Translations under genes and position numbers: made by a program
The notes under the pieces: generated by a model
What the model saw: the letters and a program-made list of their open reading frames with translations, nothing else
What the model was told of the DNA's origin: nothing
The model's database searches: none
Shown here: in pieces, positions 26,891-38,343 of the stretch
Layout: each line of letters opens with the position of its first letter
How positions within the stretch are numbered: the first letter of the stretch is position 1
Assembly (NCBI RefSeq): GCF_002930615.1
Contig: NZ_PSNX01000003.1
Coordinates: 248,001-312,000 of the forward strand
Length of the DNA stretch: 64,000 nucleotides
Direction: 5' to 3'
Source: Caldimonas caldifontis
Lineage (GTDB): Bacteria; Pseudomonadota; Gammaproteobacteria; Burkholderiales; Burkholderiaceae_C

Positions 26891-28270
26891 TCAGTCGCCG
26901 GCCTGGGCGAGGGTGTCGAGGAAACGGCGGCGCCACCAGTGCACGTCGTGTTCGCGGATGCGCGCCAGCAGCTTCTGGTGGCGCCGCACGCGTTCTTCCA
27001 GCGGCATGCGCAAGGCCTGCTGGATGGCTTCGGCCGTGCCGTGCACGTCATAGGGGTTCACGAGCAACGCCTCCTTGAGCTGCTCGGCGGCGCCGGCAAA
27101 GCGCGAGAGCACCAGCACGCCGGGGTCCTCGGGGTTCTGCGCGGCGATGTACTCCTTGGCCACGAGGTTCATGCCATCGCGCAGCGGGGTGACCAGGCCG
27201 ACGTCGGCGGCGCGGCACAGCCCCGGGATGCGCTTGCGGGCCACGGTGCGGTGGATGTAGCGCACCGGCATCCAGTCGAGCTCGCCATAGTCGCCGTTGA
27301 TCGCGCCACACAGGCCTTCGAGTTCCTGGCGGATGTCGGCGTAGGCATCGACGCTTTCCCGCGTGGGCGAGGCGATCTGGATCAGGGTGGCGCTGTTGCG
27401 GTTCTCGGGGTAGTGCTTGAGCAGCTCGCGGAAGGCGCGCACGCGGTGCGGGATGCCCTTGGAGTAGTCGAGCCGGTCCACGCCGATGAGCAGGCGCCGG
27501 CGCGAGTACTGCTCGCGCATGGTGTCGTAGGTCTCGCAGGCCTCACGCGCGTGGGACAGGCGCATGAACTCGTCCACGTCGATGCCGATCGGGAAGGCCT
27601 GGGCCACGGTGGTGCGGCCGAAGGCGCGGTAGCGGTCCTCACCCAGCACCTGGGCGTCGGCTTCGTTGCGCACGTAGCGCGAGAAGTGCTGCACGTCCAC
27701 TTCGGACTGGAAGCCCACCAGGTCGTAGGCGAACAGGGCGCGGATCAGCCACTCGTGCTGCGGGATGGCCGCCAGCATCTGGGGCGGCGGCAACGGAATG
27801 TGCAGGAAGAAGCCGATGCGCTGCGTGCAGCCCATCGCGCGCAGCTCGGCCGCCAGCGGGATGAGGTGGTAGTCGTGCACCCAGATGACGTCGTCGGGGT
27901 GCAGCAGCGTCATCAGCTTCTGCGCGAACAGCCGGTTCACCCGACGGTAGCCCGCGATGTAGCCGGCATCGAAGTCGGCGAGGTCGAGCCGGTAGTGGAA
28001 CACCGGCCAGAGCACGCCGTTGCTGTAACCCAGGTAGTAGCTGTCGTGGTCCTCGCGCGAGAGATCCACCGTGGCCAGCGTGACGCGCCCGGCACGTTGC
28101 AGCTGCGGGGCGCTGCCCTCGGACTGGCCGGGCTCGATGATCCGGCCGCTCCAGCCGAACCACAGGCCGCCGGTGTCGTTCAGGGCATCGCCCAGCGCGA
28201 CGGCCAGCCCGCCGGCAGCACTCTTGCGTGGGTCGGCCACGCGGTTGGACACCACCACGAGACGGCTCAT
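26891..28270 (-). CDS. otsA: Trehalose-6-phosphate synthase OtsA
   Basis: The GT20 enzyme joins UDP-glucose and glucose 6-phosphate. The 459-residue length is normal. It has [22 protein letters not shown] at the N-terminus, [35 protein letters not shown] and [14 protein letters not shown]. It overlaps the GH15 gene by four bases (ATGA) and is followed closely by the MscS gene, pointing to an osmotic-stress operon. Confidence 0.96.
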   Translation of the reverse strand: MSRLVVVSNRVADPRKSAAGGLAVALGDALNDTGGLWFGWSGRIIEPGQSEGSAPQLQRAGRVTLATVDLSREDHDSYYLGYSNGVLWPVFHYRLDLADFDAGYIAGYRRVNRLFAQKLMTLLHPDDVIWVHDYHLIPLAAELRAMGCTQRIGFFLHIPLPPPQMLAAIPQHEWLIRALFAYDLVGFQSEVDVQHFSRYVRNEADAQVLGEDRYRAFGRTTVAQAFPIGIDVDEFMRLSHAREACETYDTMREQYSRRRLLIGVDRLDYSKGIPHRVRAFRELLKHYPENRNSATLIQIASPTRESVDAYADIRQELEGLCGAINGDYGELDWMPVRYIHRTVARKRIPGLCRAADVGLVTPLRDGMNLVAKEYIAAQNPEDPGVLVLSRFAGAAEQLKEALLVNPYDVHGTAEAIQQALRMPLEERVRRHQKLLARIREHDVHWWRRRFLDTLAQAGD

Positions 28271-30072
28271 ACGACGGAATCCCAGGGGGCGGACAGGCGC
28301 ACCGCCCCGTTGATGATGCCCACCATCGAGTAGGTCTGCGGGTAGTTGCCCCAGAGCTCGCCGGTGCGCTCGTGCGTGTCTTCCGACAGCAGGCCCAGGT
28401 GGTTGCGGGTGGCCAGCATGGCCTCGAAGATCTCGCGGGCCTGCTGCTTGCGGCCGATGCGCGCCAGCGCGTCGATGCGCCAGAAGCTGCAGATGTTGAA
28501 GGCGGTCTCGGGCTTGCCGAAGTCGTCGGCCGCTTCGTAGCGGCGCATGTAGGGACCGTCGCAGAGGTGCTTCTCCAGCGCATCGACGGTGGCGATGAAG
28601 CGCGGGTCCCGGGGGTCGATGAAGTTGACCTCGGCCATCAGCAGCACGCTGGCGTCCAGGTCGCGCCCGCCGAAGCTTTCGACGAAGGCCTGGCGCTCCT
28701 CGCTCCAGCTGTCGGCCAGGATGCGCTCACGCAGGCGCTTGGCGTGCATGGACCAGTAGCCCGCGCGATCGCTGAGCTGCAGGGTGTGCGCGATCTTGGC
28801 GAGGCGGTCGCAGGCGGCCCAGCACATGAGCGCCGAGGAGGTGTGGATGCGCGCACGCGTGCGCAGCTCCCACATGCCGGCATCGGGCTGGTCGAACACG
28901 CGCACGGCCTGTTCGCCCACGGCTTCGAGGTGCTCGAACTCGGCCAGGCCGGCGCGGTGCAGCAGGCGCGTATCGTGGAAGGCCTGGGCGGCGCCCAGCA
29001 CCACGTTGCCGTACACGTCGTGCTGGAAGTGCTCGGCCGCCTGGTTGCCCACGCGCACCGGGCCCATGCCGCGGTAGCCGGGGAGATGCTCCATCAGGGA
29101 CTCGGGCAGCTCGCGCTCCAGCCCCACGCCGAAAAGCGGCTGGATGTGGCCGCCACGGGCCTGGGCCACGACGTTCGACAGCCAGCGCAGGTAGTCTTCC
29201 AGCGTCCCCACCTCGGACAGGCTGTTGAGCGCGCGCACCACGAAGAAGGCGTCGCGCAGCCAGCAATAGCGGTAGTCCCAGTTGCGGCCGCTGTGGGCGG
29301 CCTCGGGGATGCTGGTGGTCATCGCGGCGATGATGGCGCCGGTGTCCTCGAAGAGCGAGAGCTTGAGCGTGATGGCCGCGCGGATGACCGCGTCCTGCCA
29401 CTCCAGCGGGACGTGCAGACGCTGGCTCCAGTGGCGCCAGTAGGCGGCGGTCTCCTGCTCGAAGTGGCGCGCGGTGTCGCCGATGCCGTCGGCCAGGGTC
29501 TCGTCGGAGCCGAGCAGGAAGTTGTACTCGCGCGTGACGACAAAGGGCTGCTGCGACAGCACGTAAGACAGCGGGGCGTCGGTGTTCAGGCGCAGCGTGA
29601 GGTTGTCGCCCACGAAGCGCAGGTGGTTGCTGCCCTGGGTGAGCCCCGGCGCGCGCCGGCCCCAGTCGAAGCGGGGGTTGAGCCGCACGCGCAGGCGCGG
29701 CGCACCGCTCAAGGGGCGCACGCGGCGCACCATCATCATCGGCCGGAAGTAGCGCGAGCGCGACTGGAAGCGTGGCGCGAAGTCGATGATCTCCAGGCGC
29801 TGGCCGTGGGTGTCGGTGAGCACGGTGCGCAAGATGGCGGTGTTGGGCACATAGGCCTGCTCGGCCGAGGCGAAGTCCTCGATGTCGAAGGCCCAGTCGC
29901 TGCCGCACTCGGAGGGGTCGAGCAGCGCATTGAAGACCGGGTCGCCGTCGAAGCGCGGCAGGCAGCACCACACCATGCGCGCGCGTTCGTCGATGAGGGC
30001 GCTGTAGGCGCAGTTGCCGATCACGCCCAGGCGCAGCGAGGGCGGGGCGGGCGGGGCGAAGCGGGCGGTCAT
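28267..30072 (-). CDS. GH15 family glucoamylase/trehalase-like enzyme
   Basis: The 601-residue cytoplasmic protein has the beta-sandwich N-terminal region (IGNCAYSALIDERARMVWCCLPRFD) and an (alpha/alpha)6 barrel. The barrel contains GRNWDYRYCWLRDAFFVV, with a general-acid region, and the C-terminal THERTGELWGNYPQTYSMVGIING, with the second catalytic Glu. GH15 members include glucoamylases, isomaltose-type glucosidases and some trehalases. Lying between otsB and otsA with ATGA overlaps on both sides, it most likely acts on trehalose or a related glucoside (inference). The ATG at 30072 is fixed by its overlap with the otsB stop. Confidence 0.88.
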   Translation of the reverse strand: MTARFAPPAPPSLRLGVIGNCAYSALIDERARMVWCCLPRFDGDPVFNALLDPSECGSDWAFDIEDFASAEQAYVPNTAILRTVLTDTHGQRLEIIDFAPRFQSRSRYFRPMMMVRRVRPLSGAPRLRVRLNPRFDWGRRAPGLTQGSNHLRFVGDNLTLRLNTDAPLSYVLSQQPFVVTREYNFLLGSDETLADGIGDTARHFEQETAAYWRHWSQRLHVPLEWQDAVIRAAITLKLSLFEDTGAIIAAMTTSIPEAAHSGRNWDYRYCWLRDAFFVVRALNSLSEVGTLEDYLRWLSNVVAQARGGHIQPLFGVGLERELPESLMEHLPGYRGMGPVRVGNQAAEHFQHDVYGNVVLGAAQAFHDTRLLHRAGLAEFEHLEAVGEQAVRVFDQPDAGMWELRTRARIHTSSALMCWAACDRLAKIAHTLQLSDRAGYWSMHAKRLRERILADSWSEERQAFVESFGGRDLDASVLLMAEVNFIDPRDPRFIATVDALEKHLCDGPYMRRYEAADDFGKPETAFNICSFWRIDALARIGRKQQAREIFEAMLATRNHLGLLSEDTHERTGELWGNYPQTYSMVGIINGAVRLSAPWDSVV

Positions 30073-30824
30073 GCGGGGCTTCCTTGTCGTGGGCGGCTGG
30101 CCAGCTGGTGAGACCACGCCGCCAGGGTCTGATGCAGGGCGGCCGGGGTGTCCAGGCGGTGCGGCGCCCGCGTCGGGCCGTCGCCCACCTTGAGCGCCTG
30201 GCCGCCCCGGCGCAGCACGGTGTCGAAGCCGGCCTCGTCGGTGACGTCGTCGCCGGCAAAGGCGGGCTCGCGTCCCAGGAAGGGCGGCTCGGCCAGGAAG
30301 CGCTCGATCGCATGGCCCTTGCTCGCGCCGGCGGGTTTGACTTCCAGCACACATTTGCCCTGGAGCAGTTCCAGCCCCGGGTGGGCGGCCACGGCGGCCT
30401 GCAGGTGCTGCAGGCAACGCTCGGCCAGATGGGGGGCGCGGCGATAGTGCAGGGCCAGCGCGACGGCCTTGCGCTCGAGCTGCAGGCCGGGGTCCAGGGT
30501 CAGCAGCTCCTGCACGACGGCCTCGACCGCCCCGAGCGGCGGGGGCGGCAGTTGCCAGCCGCGGCCATCGGCATGACGGCCTTGGGCGCCATGGATGCCG
30601 GCCACCGGCAGCCGCAGCGGCTGCAGGAAGTGATCGATGTCGGCGATCGGGCGGCCCGTGACGATCGCCAGGGCCCCGTCGAGCTGGGTCTGCAGGCGCT
30701 CCAGCAGGGGCACCAGGCCGGGCTCGACGCGCACCGCCTCCGGCCGCTCGGCAAGATCGGCGAGCGTGCCGTCGAAATCCAGGAACAGGGCGACCGGGCG
30801 CCCGGTGGATAGGGGCCAATGCAT
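30069..30824 (-). CDS. otsB: Trehalose-6-phosphate phosphatase OtsB
   Basis: The 251-residue HAD-superfamily protein has the nucleophile motif LFLDFDGTLADL, AIVTGRPIADID, KPAGASKGHAIERFL and the acidic FAGDDVTDEAGF. It removes phosphate from trehalose 6-phosphate. It is the first gene of otsB-GH15-otsA-mscS. A 7-bp perfect hairpin (30838-30844 with 30851-30857) lies in its presumed 5' leader, 13 bases before the ATG. Confidence 0.95.
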   Translation of the reverse strand: MHWPLSTGRPVALFLDFDGTLADLAERPEAVRVEPGLVPLLERLQTQLDGALAIVTGRPIADIDHFLQPLRLPVAGIHGAQGRHADGRGWQLPPPPLGAVEAVVQELLTLDPGLQLERKAVALALHYRRAPHLAERCLQHLQAAVAAHPGLELLQGKCVLEVKPAGASKGHAIERFLAEPPFLGREPAFAGDDVTDEAGFDTVLRRGGQALKVGDGPTRAPHRLDTPAALHQTLAAWSHQLASRPRQGSPA

Positions 30825-30895
30825 CCGGCCGACCTTAACAGACCGTTTCGGGTCTGTCCGTCGGTGGCTGGCTGACAGCGCGCCGGAGTGGGGCC

Positions 30896-31141
30896 TCAGC
30901 CGGCCGGGGCGGAGACCTCTTTTCGGGCGGGCTTGAGTCTCAAGTAAGCCCTCACATGCGAGAGTCCGGCCCGCCAGACCGGGTGGCCCCAGTAGCGGTC
31001 AAAGAAATGGAAGGCGACGGTGTTGGCCAGGGGTTCGAGCAGCGTGATGGCGCCGGAAATGGCCACGTCGCCCGTCAGCGCGTAGCTGACCGAAAAGGCG
31101 ATGGTGAGGTGCAGGACACCGAAGCTGGCGGTCTTGACCAT
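30896..31141 (-). CDS. DUF2061 small membrane protein
   Basis: The 81-residue protein reads KTASFGVLHLTIAFSVSYALTGDVAISGAITLLEPLANTVAFHFFDRYWG, the DUF2061 pattern with two short hydrophobic helices. Function is unknown. An AGGAG-like site (ACAGGAGTGTCCTC) precedes the ATG. Upstream, three CAATTG hexamers occur within 35 bases (31185-31216), which may be regulator binding sites. Confidence 0.85.
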   Translation of the reverse strand: MVKTASFGVLHLTIAFSVSYALTGDVAISGAITLLEPLANTVAFHFFDRYWGHPVWRAGLSHVRAYLRLKPARKEVSAPAG

Positions 31142-31231
31142 GAGGACACTCCTGTGCGAACGATGCTTGGAGAATAGTTTGAAGCAATTGTCGAATGTTG
31201 ACCAATTGCTTTGAACAATTGCGAGGATTGC

Positions 31232-33349
<2,118 letters not shown>

Positions 33350-33457
33350 GGAATGCTCGGGAATCTGCAGTGATCCTCACTGTAATGGCCATGGCTTCCT
33401 GCGGCGTGCTGGCAAACCCGAGCGAGCGCCAGGCAAGCCGCGATCGCCGCAGGGTGA

Positions 33458-33471
33458 TTGACCCGCATCAA
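33458..33471 (+). promoter_or_regulatory. FNR/Dnr-like box upstream of the DUF2892 gene
   Basis: TTGACCCGCATCAA matches the FNR-family consensus TTGAY-N4-RTCAA. It is centred about 82 bases before the DUF2892 ATG, which would allow a class II position (near -41) for a transcript starting around 33506. Confidence 0.5.
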
Positions 33472-33546
33472 GCATGAGTGGGGCTGTCTGCTCCAGACTG
33501 TCGCTGTTGTGCTGAGGAGCCGGGTGCTCCTGGAAAGGACCACACC

Positions 33547-33744
33547 ATGAAGATCAATGTGGGCGGCATCGACCGCATTCTGCGCATCGCTGTGGGGCTG
33601 GTGCTCATCGCGCTGGCGGCCACGGGTACCGTGGGCCTGTGGGGCTACATCGGCGTGGTGCCCCTGCTGACGGGGCTGTTCCGCGTGTGCCCGCTGTACA
33701 GCCTGGTGGGCATCAACACCTGCCCGACGTCGCAGCGGCGCTGA
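33547..33744 (+). CDS. DUF2892 (YgaP-type) membrane protein
   Basis: This 65-residue protein, MKINVGGIDRILRIAVGLVL, has two hydrophobic helices and the conserved FRVCPLYSLVGINTC ending of the DUF2892 family. In YgaP the same segment is fused to a rhodanese domain, and stand-alone copies are often found near sulfur or redox genes. The ATG at 33547 has GGAAAGGA upstream. The FNR-like box suggests oxygen- or NO-linked control. Confidence 0.85.
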   Translation: MKINVGGIDRILRIAVGLVLIALAATGTVGLWGYIGVVPLLTGLFRVCPLYSLVGINTCPTSQRR

Positions 33745-33812
33745 GGGCACGCGCCGGGGTGGCGCGGCATTTGCTAGGCGGGAGACGACTTCATCTGTGA
33801 AGGAGACCCGCC

Positions 33813-34148
33813 GTGAGCCTGTCCGACAGTGAACGCCTGGCCATCGCCGCCCACTTGCATGTGTTGATGCGCCGCAAGCTGGGGCGCGTGACCGACACCG
33901 AGTGGCTGGCCGCGAACTGGGATTACGCGCAGGAAATCCTGCGCGTGTGCCGTGCCGAGCCCGACGAGGAACTGCGCGCCTGGGCCGACAAGCTGGAGCG
34001 GGCTGTGCAGCCCCTGCGCCCCAAGCCGGTGCCCAGCGCCAAGGCCTGGGCCGACAGTGTCTCACCCTCGGGGGAGCTTGCCGCATCGGCCGCGGCCAGC
34101 CTCCGGGCGGCCGAACTGCAGCAGCGCTACATCGGGCGCCTGCGCTGA
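33813..34148 (+). CDS. Uncharacterised protein, 111 residues
   Basis: I do not recognise the family. The protein is soluble and helical (LAIAAHLHVLMRRKLGRVTDTEWLA, EELRAWADKLERAV), with an Ala-rich C-terminus. It begins with GTG preceded by AAGGAG. Its position 68 bases after the DUF2892 gene on the same strand suggests a shared transcript. It is convergent with the gamma-glutamyltransferase gene. Confidence 0.6.
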   Translation: MSLSDSERLAIAAHLHVLMRRKLGRVTDTEWLAANWDYAQEILRVCRAEPDEELRAWADKLERAVQPLRPKPVPSAKAWADSVSPSGELAASAAASLRAAELQQRYIGRLR

Positions 34149-34152
34149 GGCC

Positions 34153-35745
34153 TCACACGCCGGCGCACACGCCATCCGCGCGCGGGTCGGTGGCACCCTC
34201 GATCACGCCGCTGCGGTGCACGCTCACTGCACCGGCATGGCCCATCATGTCCTCGTACGCGCCGACCACCTGCACCTCGTGGCCGGCGGCGCGCAAGGCG
34301 TCGATCAGGGCGGGGTCGAAGCGCGATTCCAGCTTGAGGTTCGTGGACTCCTCGCCCCAGGTCCGCCCCAGCAGCCAGCGCGGTGCGCTCACGGCCGCCT
34401 GCAGGTCCTGGCCGAAGAGCACGTGGCGGCTGAACACGGCCGCCTGGGTCTGCGGCTGGCCTTCGCCGCCCATGGTGCCGTAGGCGAGCGTGCGACCGTC
34501 TTTCAGGCGCGCCAGCGCCGGGTTCAGGGTGTGGAAGGGCAGGCGTCCCGGCGCCAGTGCGTTCGGCCCGGGGCCAAGCGTGAAGCTCGCGCCGCGGTTC
34601 TGCCAGTTCACGCCCGATTCGTTGAGCACGATGCCGCTGCCGAACTCCCAGTAGATGCTCTGGATGTAGCTCACCACCCGGCCCTGGGCATCGGCCGCGC
34701 CCATCCAGATGGTGTCGCCGGGCACGGCCGGCAGCGGCCAGGGGGCGGCGCGGCCCGGGTCGATCCGGCGGGCCTCGGCGTCGAGCGAGGCCTCGCCCAG
34801 GAAGGCCTGTGGATCATCGCCGCGTGCGGCCATCGCGTCGGGGTCGCCCAGCCGGGCATTGCGCCACACGAAGGCGCGCTTGGTGGCCTCGACCAGGCCG
34901 TGCACGTGCGCGAAGCCTTCGGCCTCACGCACCCCGAGCCGGTCGAACAGGGCCAGGATGGCCAGCGAGGACACGCCCTGGGTGGGCGGCGGCTGGTTGT
35001 AGAGCCGGCCGGCCGAGATCGACACCGACAGCGGCGCGACACGCCGGGCGCGGTAGGCCTGCAGATCGCCCAGTCGCAGCGGGCTGCCCACGGCGGTCAG
35101 GTCTCGCGCCATCGAGCGGGCCAGGTCGCCACGGTAGAAGTCGTCGAGCCCCGCGCGGGCGAGCTGCTCCAGCGTGGCGGCCACGCGGGGCTGGGCCAGG
35201 GTGTCGCCGAGGGCGGGCAGGCCATGGGGCGTGAAGGTCTCGGCAAAACCGCTCACGTCCTTGAGCTCGGGCCACTTGCTGGCGGTGAGCCCCACCTGCG
35301 AGCGCGTGACCGGCACGCCGCGCCGTGCATGCCCGATCGCATCGGCCAGCAGGCGCGACAGCGGCAGGGCCCGGCCCCAGCCCTGGGCCACGGCCAGCGC
35401 CTCGGCCCAGCCGCCGATGGCCCCGGCCACCGTGAGCGCGGCGCGTGGGCCCCGCGTGGGGATGGCCGTGTGGCCGTGCTCGGCATAGAAACCCGGCGTG
35501 GCCAGGCCGGCCGCGGCGCCGCAGGCCCGCACCGCCACGGGTTCCTGGCCAGGCTCGGCGATGAGCCAGAAGCCATCGCCGCCGATGCTGTTCATGTGCG
35601 GATAGACCACGGCAATGGTGGCAGCGGCGGCCACCATGGCCTCCACCGCATGGCCGCCCTCGCGCAGGACGGCGGCGCCCGCCTGGGCGGCCAGGTGGTG
35701 AGGGGCGGACACCAGGCCGCCGCGGCAGGTGAGGCTGTGCAACAT
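34153..35745 (-). CDS. Gamma-glutamyltransferase family protein (YwrD-like)
   Basis: The 530-residue protein is an Ntn hydrolase. The large-subunit part has GGHAVEAMVAAAATIAVVYPHMNSIGGDGF; the predicted self-cleavage and nucleophile is Thr345 in PGDTIWMGA; and the small subunit has SGIVLNESGVNWQNRG and GTMGGEGQPQTQ. No signal peptide is visible, so unlike periplasmic GGT it should be cytoplasmic, like YwrD-type members. The substrate is unknown, although glutathione-like gamma-glutamyl compounds or cephalosporin-type acyls are possible. Confidence 0.88.
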   Translation of the reverse strand: MLHSLTCRGGLVSAPHHLAAQAGAAVLREGGHAVEAMVAAAATIAVVYPHMNSIGGDGFWLIAEPGQEPVAVRACGAAAGLATPGFYAEHGHTAIPTRGPRAALTVAGAIGGWAEALAVAQGWGRALPLSRLLADAIGHARRGVPVTRSQVGLTASKWPELKDVSGFAETFTPHGLPALGDTLAQPRVAATLEQLARAGLDDFYRGDLARSMARDLTAVGSPLRLGDLQAYRARRVAPLSVSISAGRLYNQPPPTQGVSSLAILALFDRLGVREAEGFAHVHGLVEATKRAFVWRNARLGDPDAMAARGDDPQAFLGEASLDAEARRIDPGRAAPWPLPAVPGDTIWMGAADAQGRVVSYIQSIYWEFGSGIVLNESGVNWQNRGASFTLGPGPNALAPGRLPFHTLNPALARLKDGRTLAYGTMGGEGQPQTQAAVFSRHVLFGQDLQAAVSAPRWLLGRTWGEESTNLKLESRFDPALIDALRAAGHEVQVVGAYEDMMGHAGAVSVHRSGVIEGATDPRADGVCAGV

Positions 35746-35926
35746 CGTGAGACAGGGGGGTAAAAGGGGGCAGTGTGGCGCCGCCGCCTCATTCGACCAA
35801 GTGCCGGCAGGTCAAAACTGCGTTACCACAGGGTCTTGGTGCGCTCGTGAGCAGGATTCGGCCCGACAATCCCGAGCAAGACTCCGATCCGCGCTGCGGG
35901 CCCATGCCCGGCGCACCCGGCCCGAA

Positions 35927-37717
35927 TTGACCGCCCGCGTCCTGCCCCGCTTTCTGCTGGCCTGCCTCGTCTGGCTGGCCTGGCCGGCGTGGGCGCAGCC
36001 CGACGCGGTGCGCCTGTCGCAAACCGAGGCCCGCCAACCCCTGGGCCTGTTCCTTGAGCTGCTCGAGGACCCCGAGGGCCGGCTGACGCTGGACGATGTC
36101 CTCAGCCGCCCCGATGCCGACTGGCGCCCGAACACGACCGAGGTGCTCAACTTCAGCTTCTCGACCTCCACCTGGTGGGTGCGGGGCCGTGTGGTCAACG
36201 ACACCGAGGGCCCCACCACCCGGGTGCTGGAGGCCGCCTCGGCCCTGCAGGACGAACTCGATCTGCATCTGCTGCGCGAGGGACGCCCGGTGCGCAGCTG
36301 GCACACCGGTGACCGCCGCGCGCTGGACTCGCGCGATCTCGTCTATCGCTACCCGGTCTTTGCGCTGACGCTGGCGCCGGGCGAGACAGTGGGCTTCATC
36401 GCCCGCCTGGGCAGTCACGACGGTCTGCACGAGGCGGTGCCCTTCGTGCTGCGCACCCAGCGCAGCTTTCTCGATCACGTCCAGCGCGAGACCATGGTCT
36501 TCGGCGCCTACTACGGCGGCCTCCTGGCGTTGCTGCTGTACAACCTGCTGCTCTCGGCGATCACGCGCGACCGCGTGTTCCTGCTGTACGCCATCTACCT
36601 GGGCACCTACCTGCTCTGGAACGTCACCTTCCTGGGCTATGGGCAGCAGCACCTGTGGCCCGATCACCCGGACTTCAACAACCAGATCCTGGCGCTGAGC
36701 ATCCCGGCCATCTTCATCGCGCTGGCGGTGTTCTCCTGCAACTACCTGCAGACCCGCCAGCAGGCTCGACGATGGCACCGAGCCATCGTCGCTCTCGCTG
36801 CGCTGTCCGGGCTGGCCGTCCTGCCCGCGCTGCTCGACCACTATGCGCTGAGCATCCTGATGGTGCTGCCCGCCGGTGGCGCGCTGCTGCTGGTGCAGCT
36901 GGCCGCAGCCTTGCATCTTGCCGTGCGGGGCTATCGGCCCGCGCGCTTCTATGTGCTGGCCTGGACGGCGCTGGCCCTGGGGGCGCTGGCCACCTTCCTC
37001 AAGGTCTTCGGCGTGCTGCCCTCGAATGTGTGGACCGAGTACAGCCTGAACATCGGCTCGGCCATCGAGTTCATCCTGCTGGCGCTGGCGCTGGCCGACA
37101 AGATGAACACCCTCAAGGCCGAGAAGCTGGCGGTGCAGCGGCAGGCGGCCGTGGAGCTGGAGCGTCAGGTTGCGCAGCGCACGCACGAGCTGGCCGCCGC
37201 CAACGAACGCCTGCAGCAGGCCTCGATCACCGACGAGCTCACCGGCCTGTACAACCGCCGCTACTTCAACCTCATCGCCACGCGTGAGCTCAATCGCTGC
37301 CGGCGCGAAGGCCGGCCGCTGGCGATGGCCATGCTCGACGTCGATCGCTTCAAGGCCTACAACGACCGCTACGGCCACAGCCAGGGCGACCAGGCCCTGG
37401 CGGCGCTGGCTCGCGCCATGGACAGCCAGGTCAACCGCGCCACCGACTACCTCTTCCGCCTGGGCGGGGAGGAGTTCGCCGTGCTGCTGATCGGCGTCGG
37501 CCACGACGAGGCGCGCCAGCACGTCGAGCGTGTGCGACGGGCGGTGTCGGACCTGCAGCTGCTGCACGATGGCAGCGAACGCGGGGTCGTCACCATGTCG
37601 GCCGGACTGGTCTGGCGCGAGACACTCTCAGACCCCAGCGCCGACCAGCTCTACGTGCTGGCCGACGAGGCGCTCTACCGCGCCAAGGCGGCAGGGCGTG
37701 ATCGACTGAGCGAGTGA
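35927..37717 (+). CDS. 7TM-DISM diguanylate cyclase
   Basis: The protein (about 596 residues) has a signal peptide (LPRFLLACLVWLAWPAWAQ), an extracellular 7TMR-DISMED2-like domain (residues 30-190), seven membrane helices (about 200-400), a coiled coil (KLAVQRQAAVELERQVAQRTHEL) and a GGDEF domain. That domain has RLGGEEF and a RxxD inhibitory site (RATD). It should make c-di-GMP in response to a periplasmic ligand. No in-frame ATG lies near the signal peptide: the TTG at 35927 fits best but has no Shine-Dalgarno, so the start is uncertain. Confidence 0.88.
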   Translation: MTARVLPRFLLACLVWLAWPAWAQPDAVRLSQTEARQPLGLFLELLEDPEGRLTLDDVLSRPDADWRPNTTEVLNFSFSTSTWWVRGRVVNDTEGPTTRVLEAASALQDELDLHLLREGRPVRSWHTGDRRALDSRDLVYRYPVFALTLAPGETVGFIARLGSHDGLHEAVPFVLRTQRSFLDHVQRETMVFGAYYGGLLALLLYNLLLSAITRDRVFLLYAIYLGTYLLWNVTFLGYGQQHLWPDHPDFNNQILALSIPAIFIALAVFSCNYLQTRQQARRWHRAIVALAALSGLAVLPALLDHYALSILMVLPAGGALLLVQLAAALHLAVRGYRPARFYVLAWTALALGALATFLKVFGVLPSNVWTEYSLNIGSAIEFILLALALADKMNTLKAEKLAVQRQAAVELERQVAQRTHELAAANERLQQASITDELTGLYNRRYFNLIATRELNRCRREGRPLAMAMLDVDRFKAYNDRYGHSQGDQALAALARAMDSQVNRATDYLFRLGGEEFAVLLIGVGHDEARQHVERVRRAVSDLQLLHDGSERGVVTMSAGLVWRETLSDPSADQLYVLADEALYRAKAAGRDRLSE

Positions 37718-37785
37718 CCCCTCGGCTGAGGCCGTGCAAACCCCCTCGGATGCAGCGGCGGGTCGAGGGACCGATGGCGGACCCA

Positions 37786-38343
37786 TCAGATCGCCATGTT
37801 CTCCGGTGTGAGCCGCGTCTTCTTCACATGCACGCTGATGACGGCCAGCACCTCGTCGGGGTCGGCAGGTCGCAACAGTTGTTCGGACTCGACCGTCACC
37901 TTGGTCACGAGGGAGTCGTCCTCCAGCAGGCAGAAGAACGGGTCGGGGTCGGGCACGTCGGGGCGCTCCTGGCGGCCCTCGTTCGACCCGCGCGGGATGC
38001 GCAGGCCGTCGAGCAGGGTCTTGAGCCGGTTGTCGATGTCGCCGCCGTCGGTGATGAGCGTGCCGCGCGGCTGCTGGCGGAACAGCAGCACCGAGATCTC
38101 GGCATAGAGATGCAGCCGGCGCGTGATGAGGGGCGCAAAGCGCAGACCGTCCTTTTCCACCACCACCGAAGGCAGGGCGCCGCGTGCGGGGAAGGCCAGC
38201 AGGTCGGCGGCCACGTCCTTCAGCGGCTGCTCCTGCCACAGCCGGCGCAGCTGCGGATGCAGGGCGCGGCGGATCTCCCACTTGTGCGGCGACTTGGCCC
38301 CCTGCCCGTGCAGCGGCCCTTCGTAGATCAGGCGGAACTCCAT
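37786..38343 (-). CDS. RusA-like endonuclease-fold protein, orphan
   Basis: The 185-residue protein carries TDGGDIDNRLKTLLDGLRIP and, 25 residues later, CLLEDDSLVTKVTVES. Spacing and residues match the Asp pattern (D-x-D-N-x-x-K and D-D-x) of RusA-type Holliday-junction resolvases. RusA itself is about 120 residues and phage-derived; here extra N-terminal and C-terminal parts are present. No phage genes surround it. The role could be DNA resolution or an unrelated activity using the same fold. Confidence 0.5.
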   Translation of the reverse strand: MEFRLIYEGPLHGQGAKSPHKWEIRRALHPQLRRLWQEQPLKDVAADLLAFPARGALPSVVVEKDGLRFAPLITRRLHLYAEISVLLFRQQPRGTLITDGGDIDNRLKTLLDGLRIPRGSNEGRQERPDVPDPDPFFCLLEDDSLVTKVTVESEQLLRPADPDEVLAVISVHVKKTRLTPENMAI

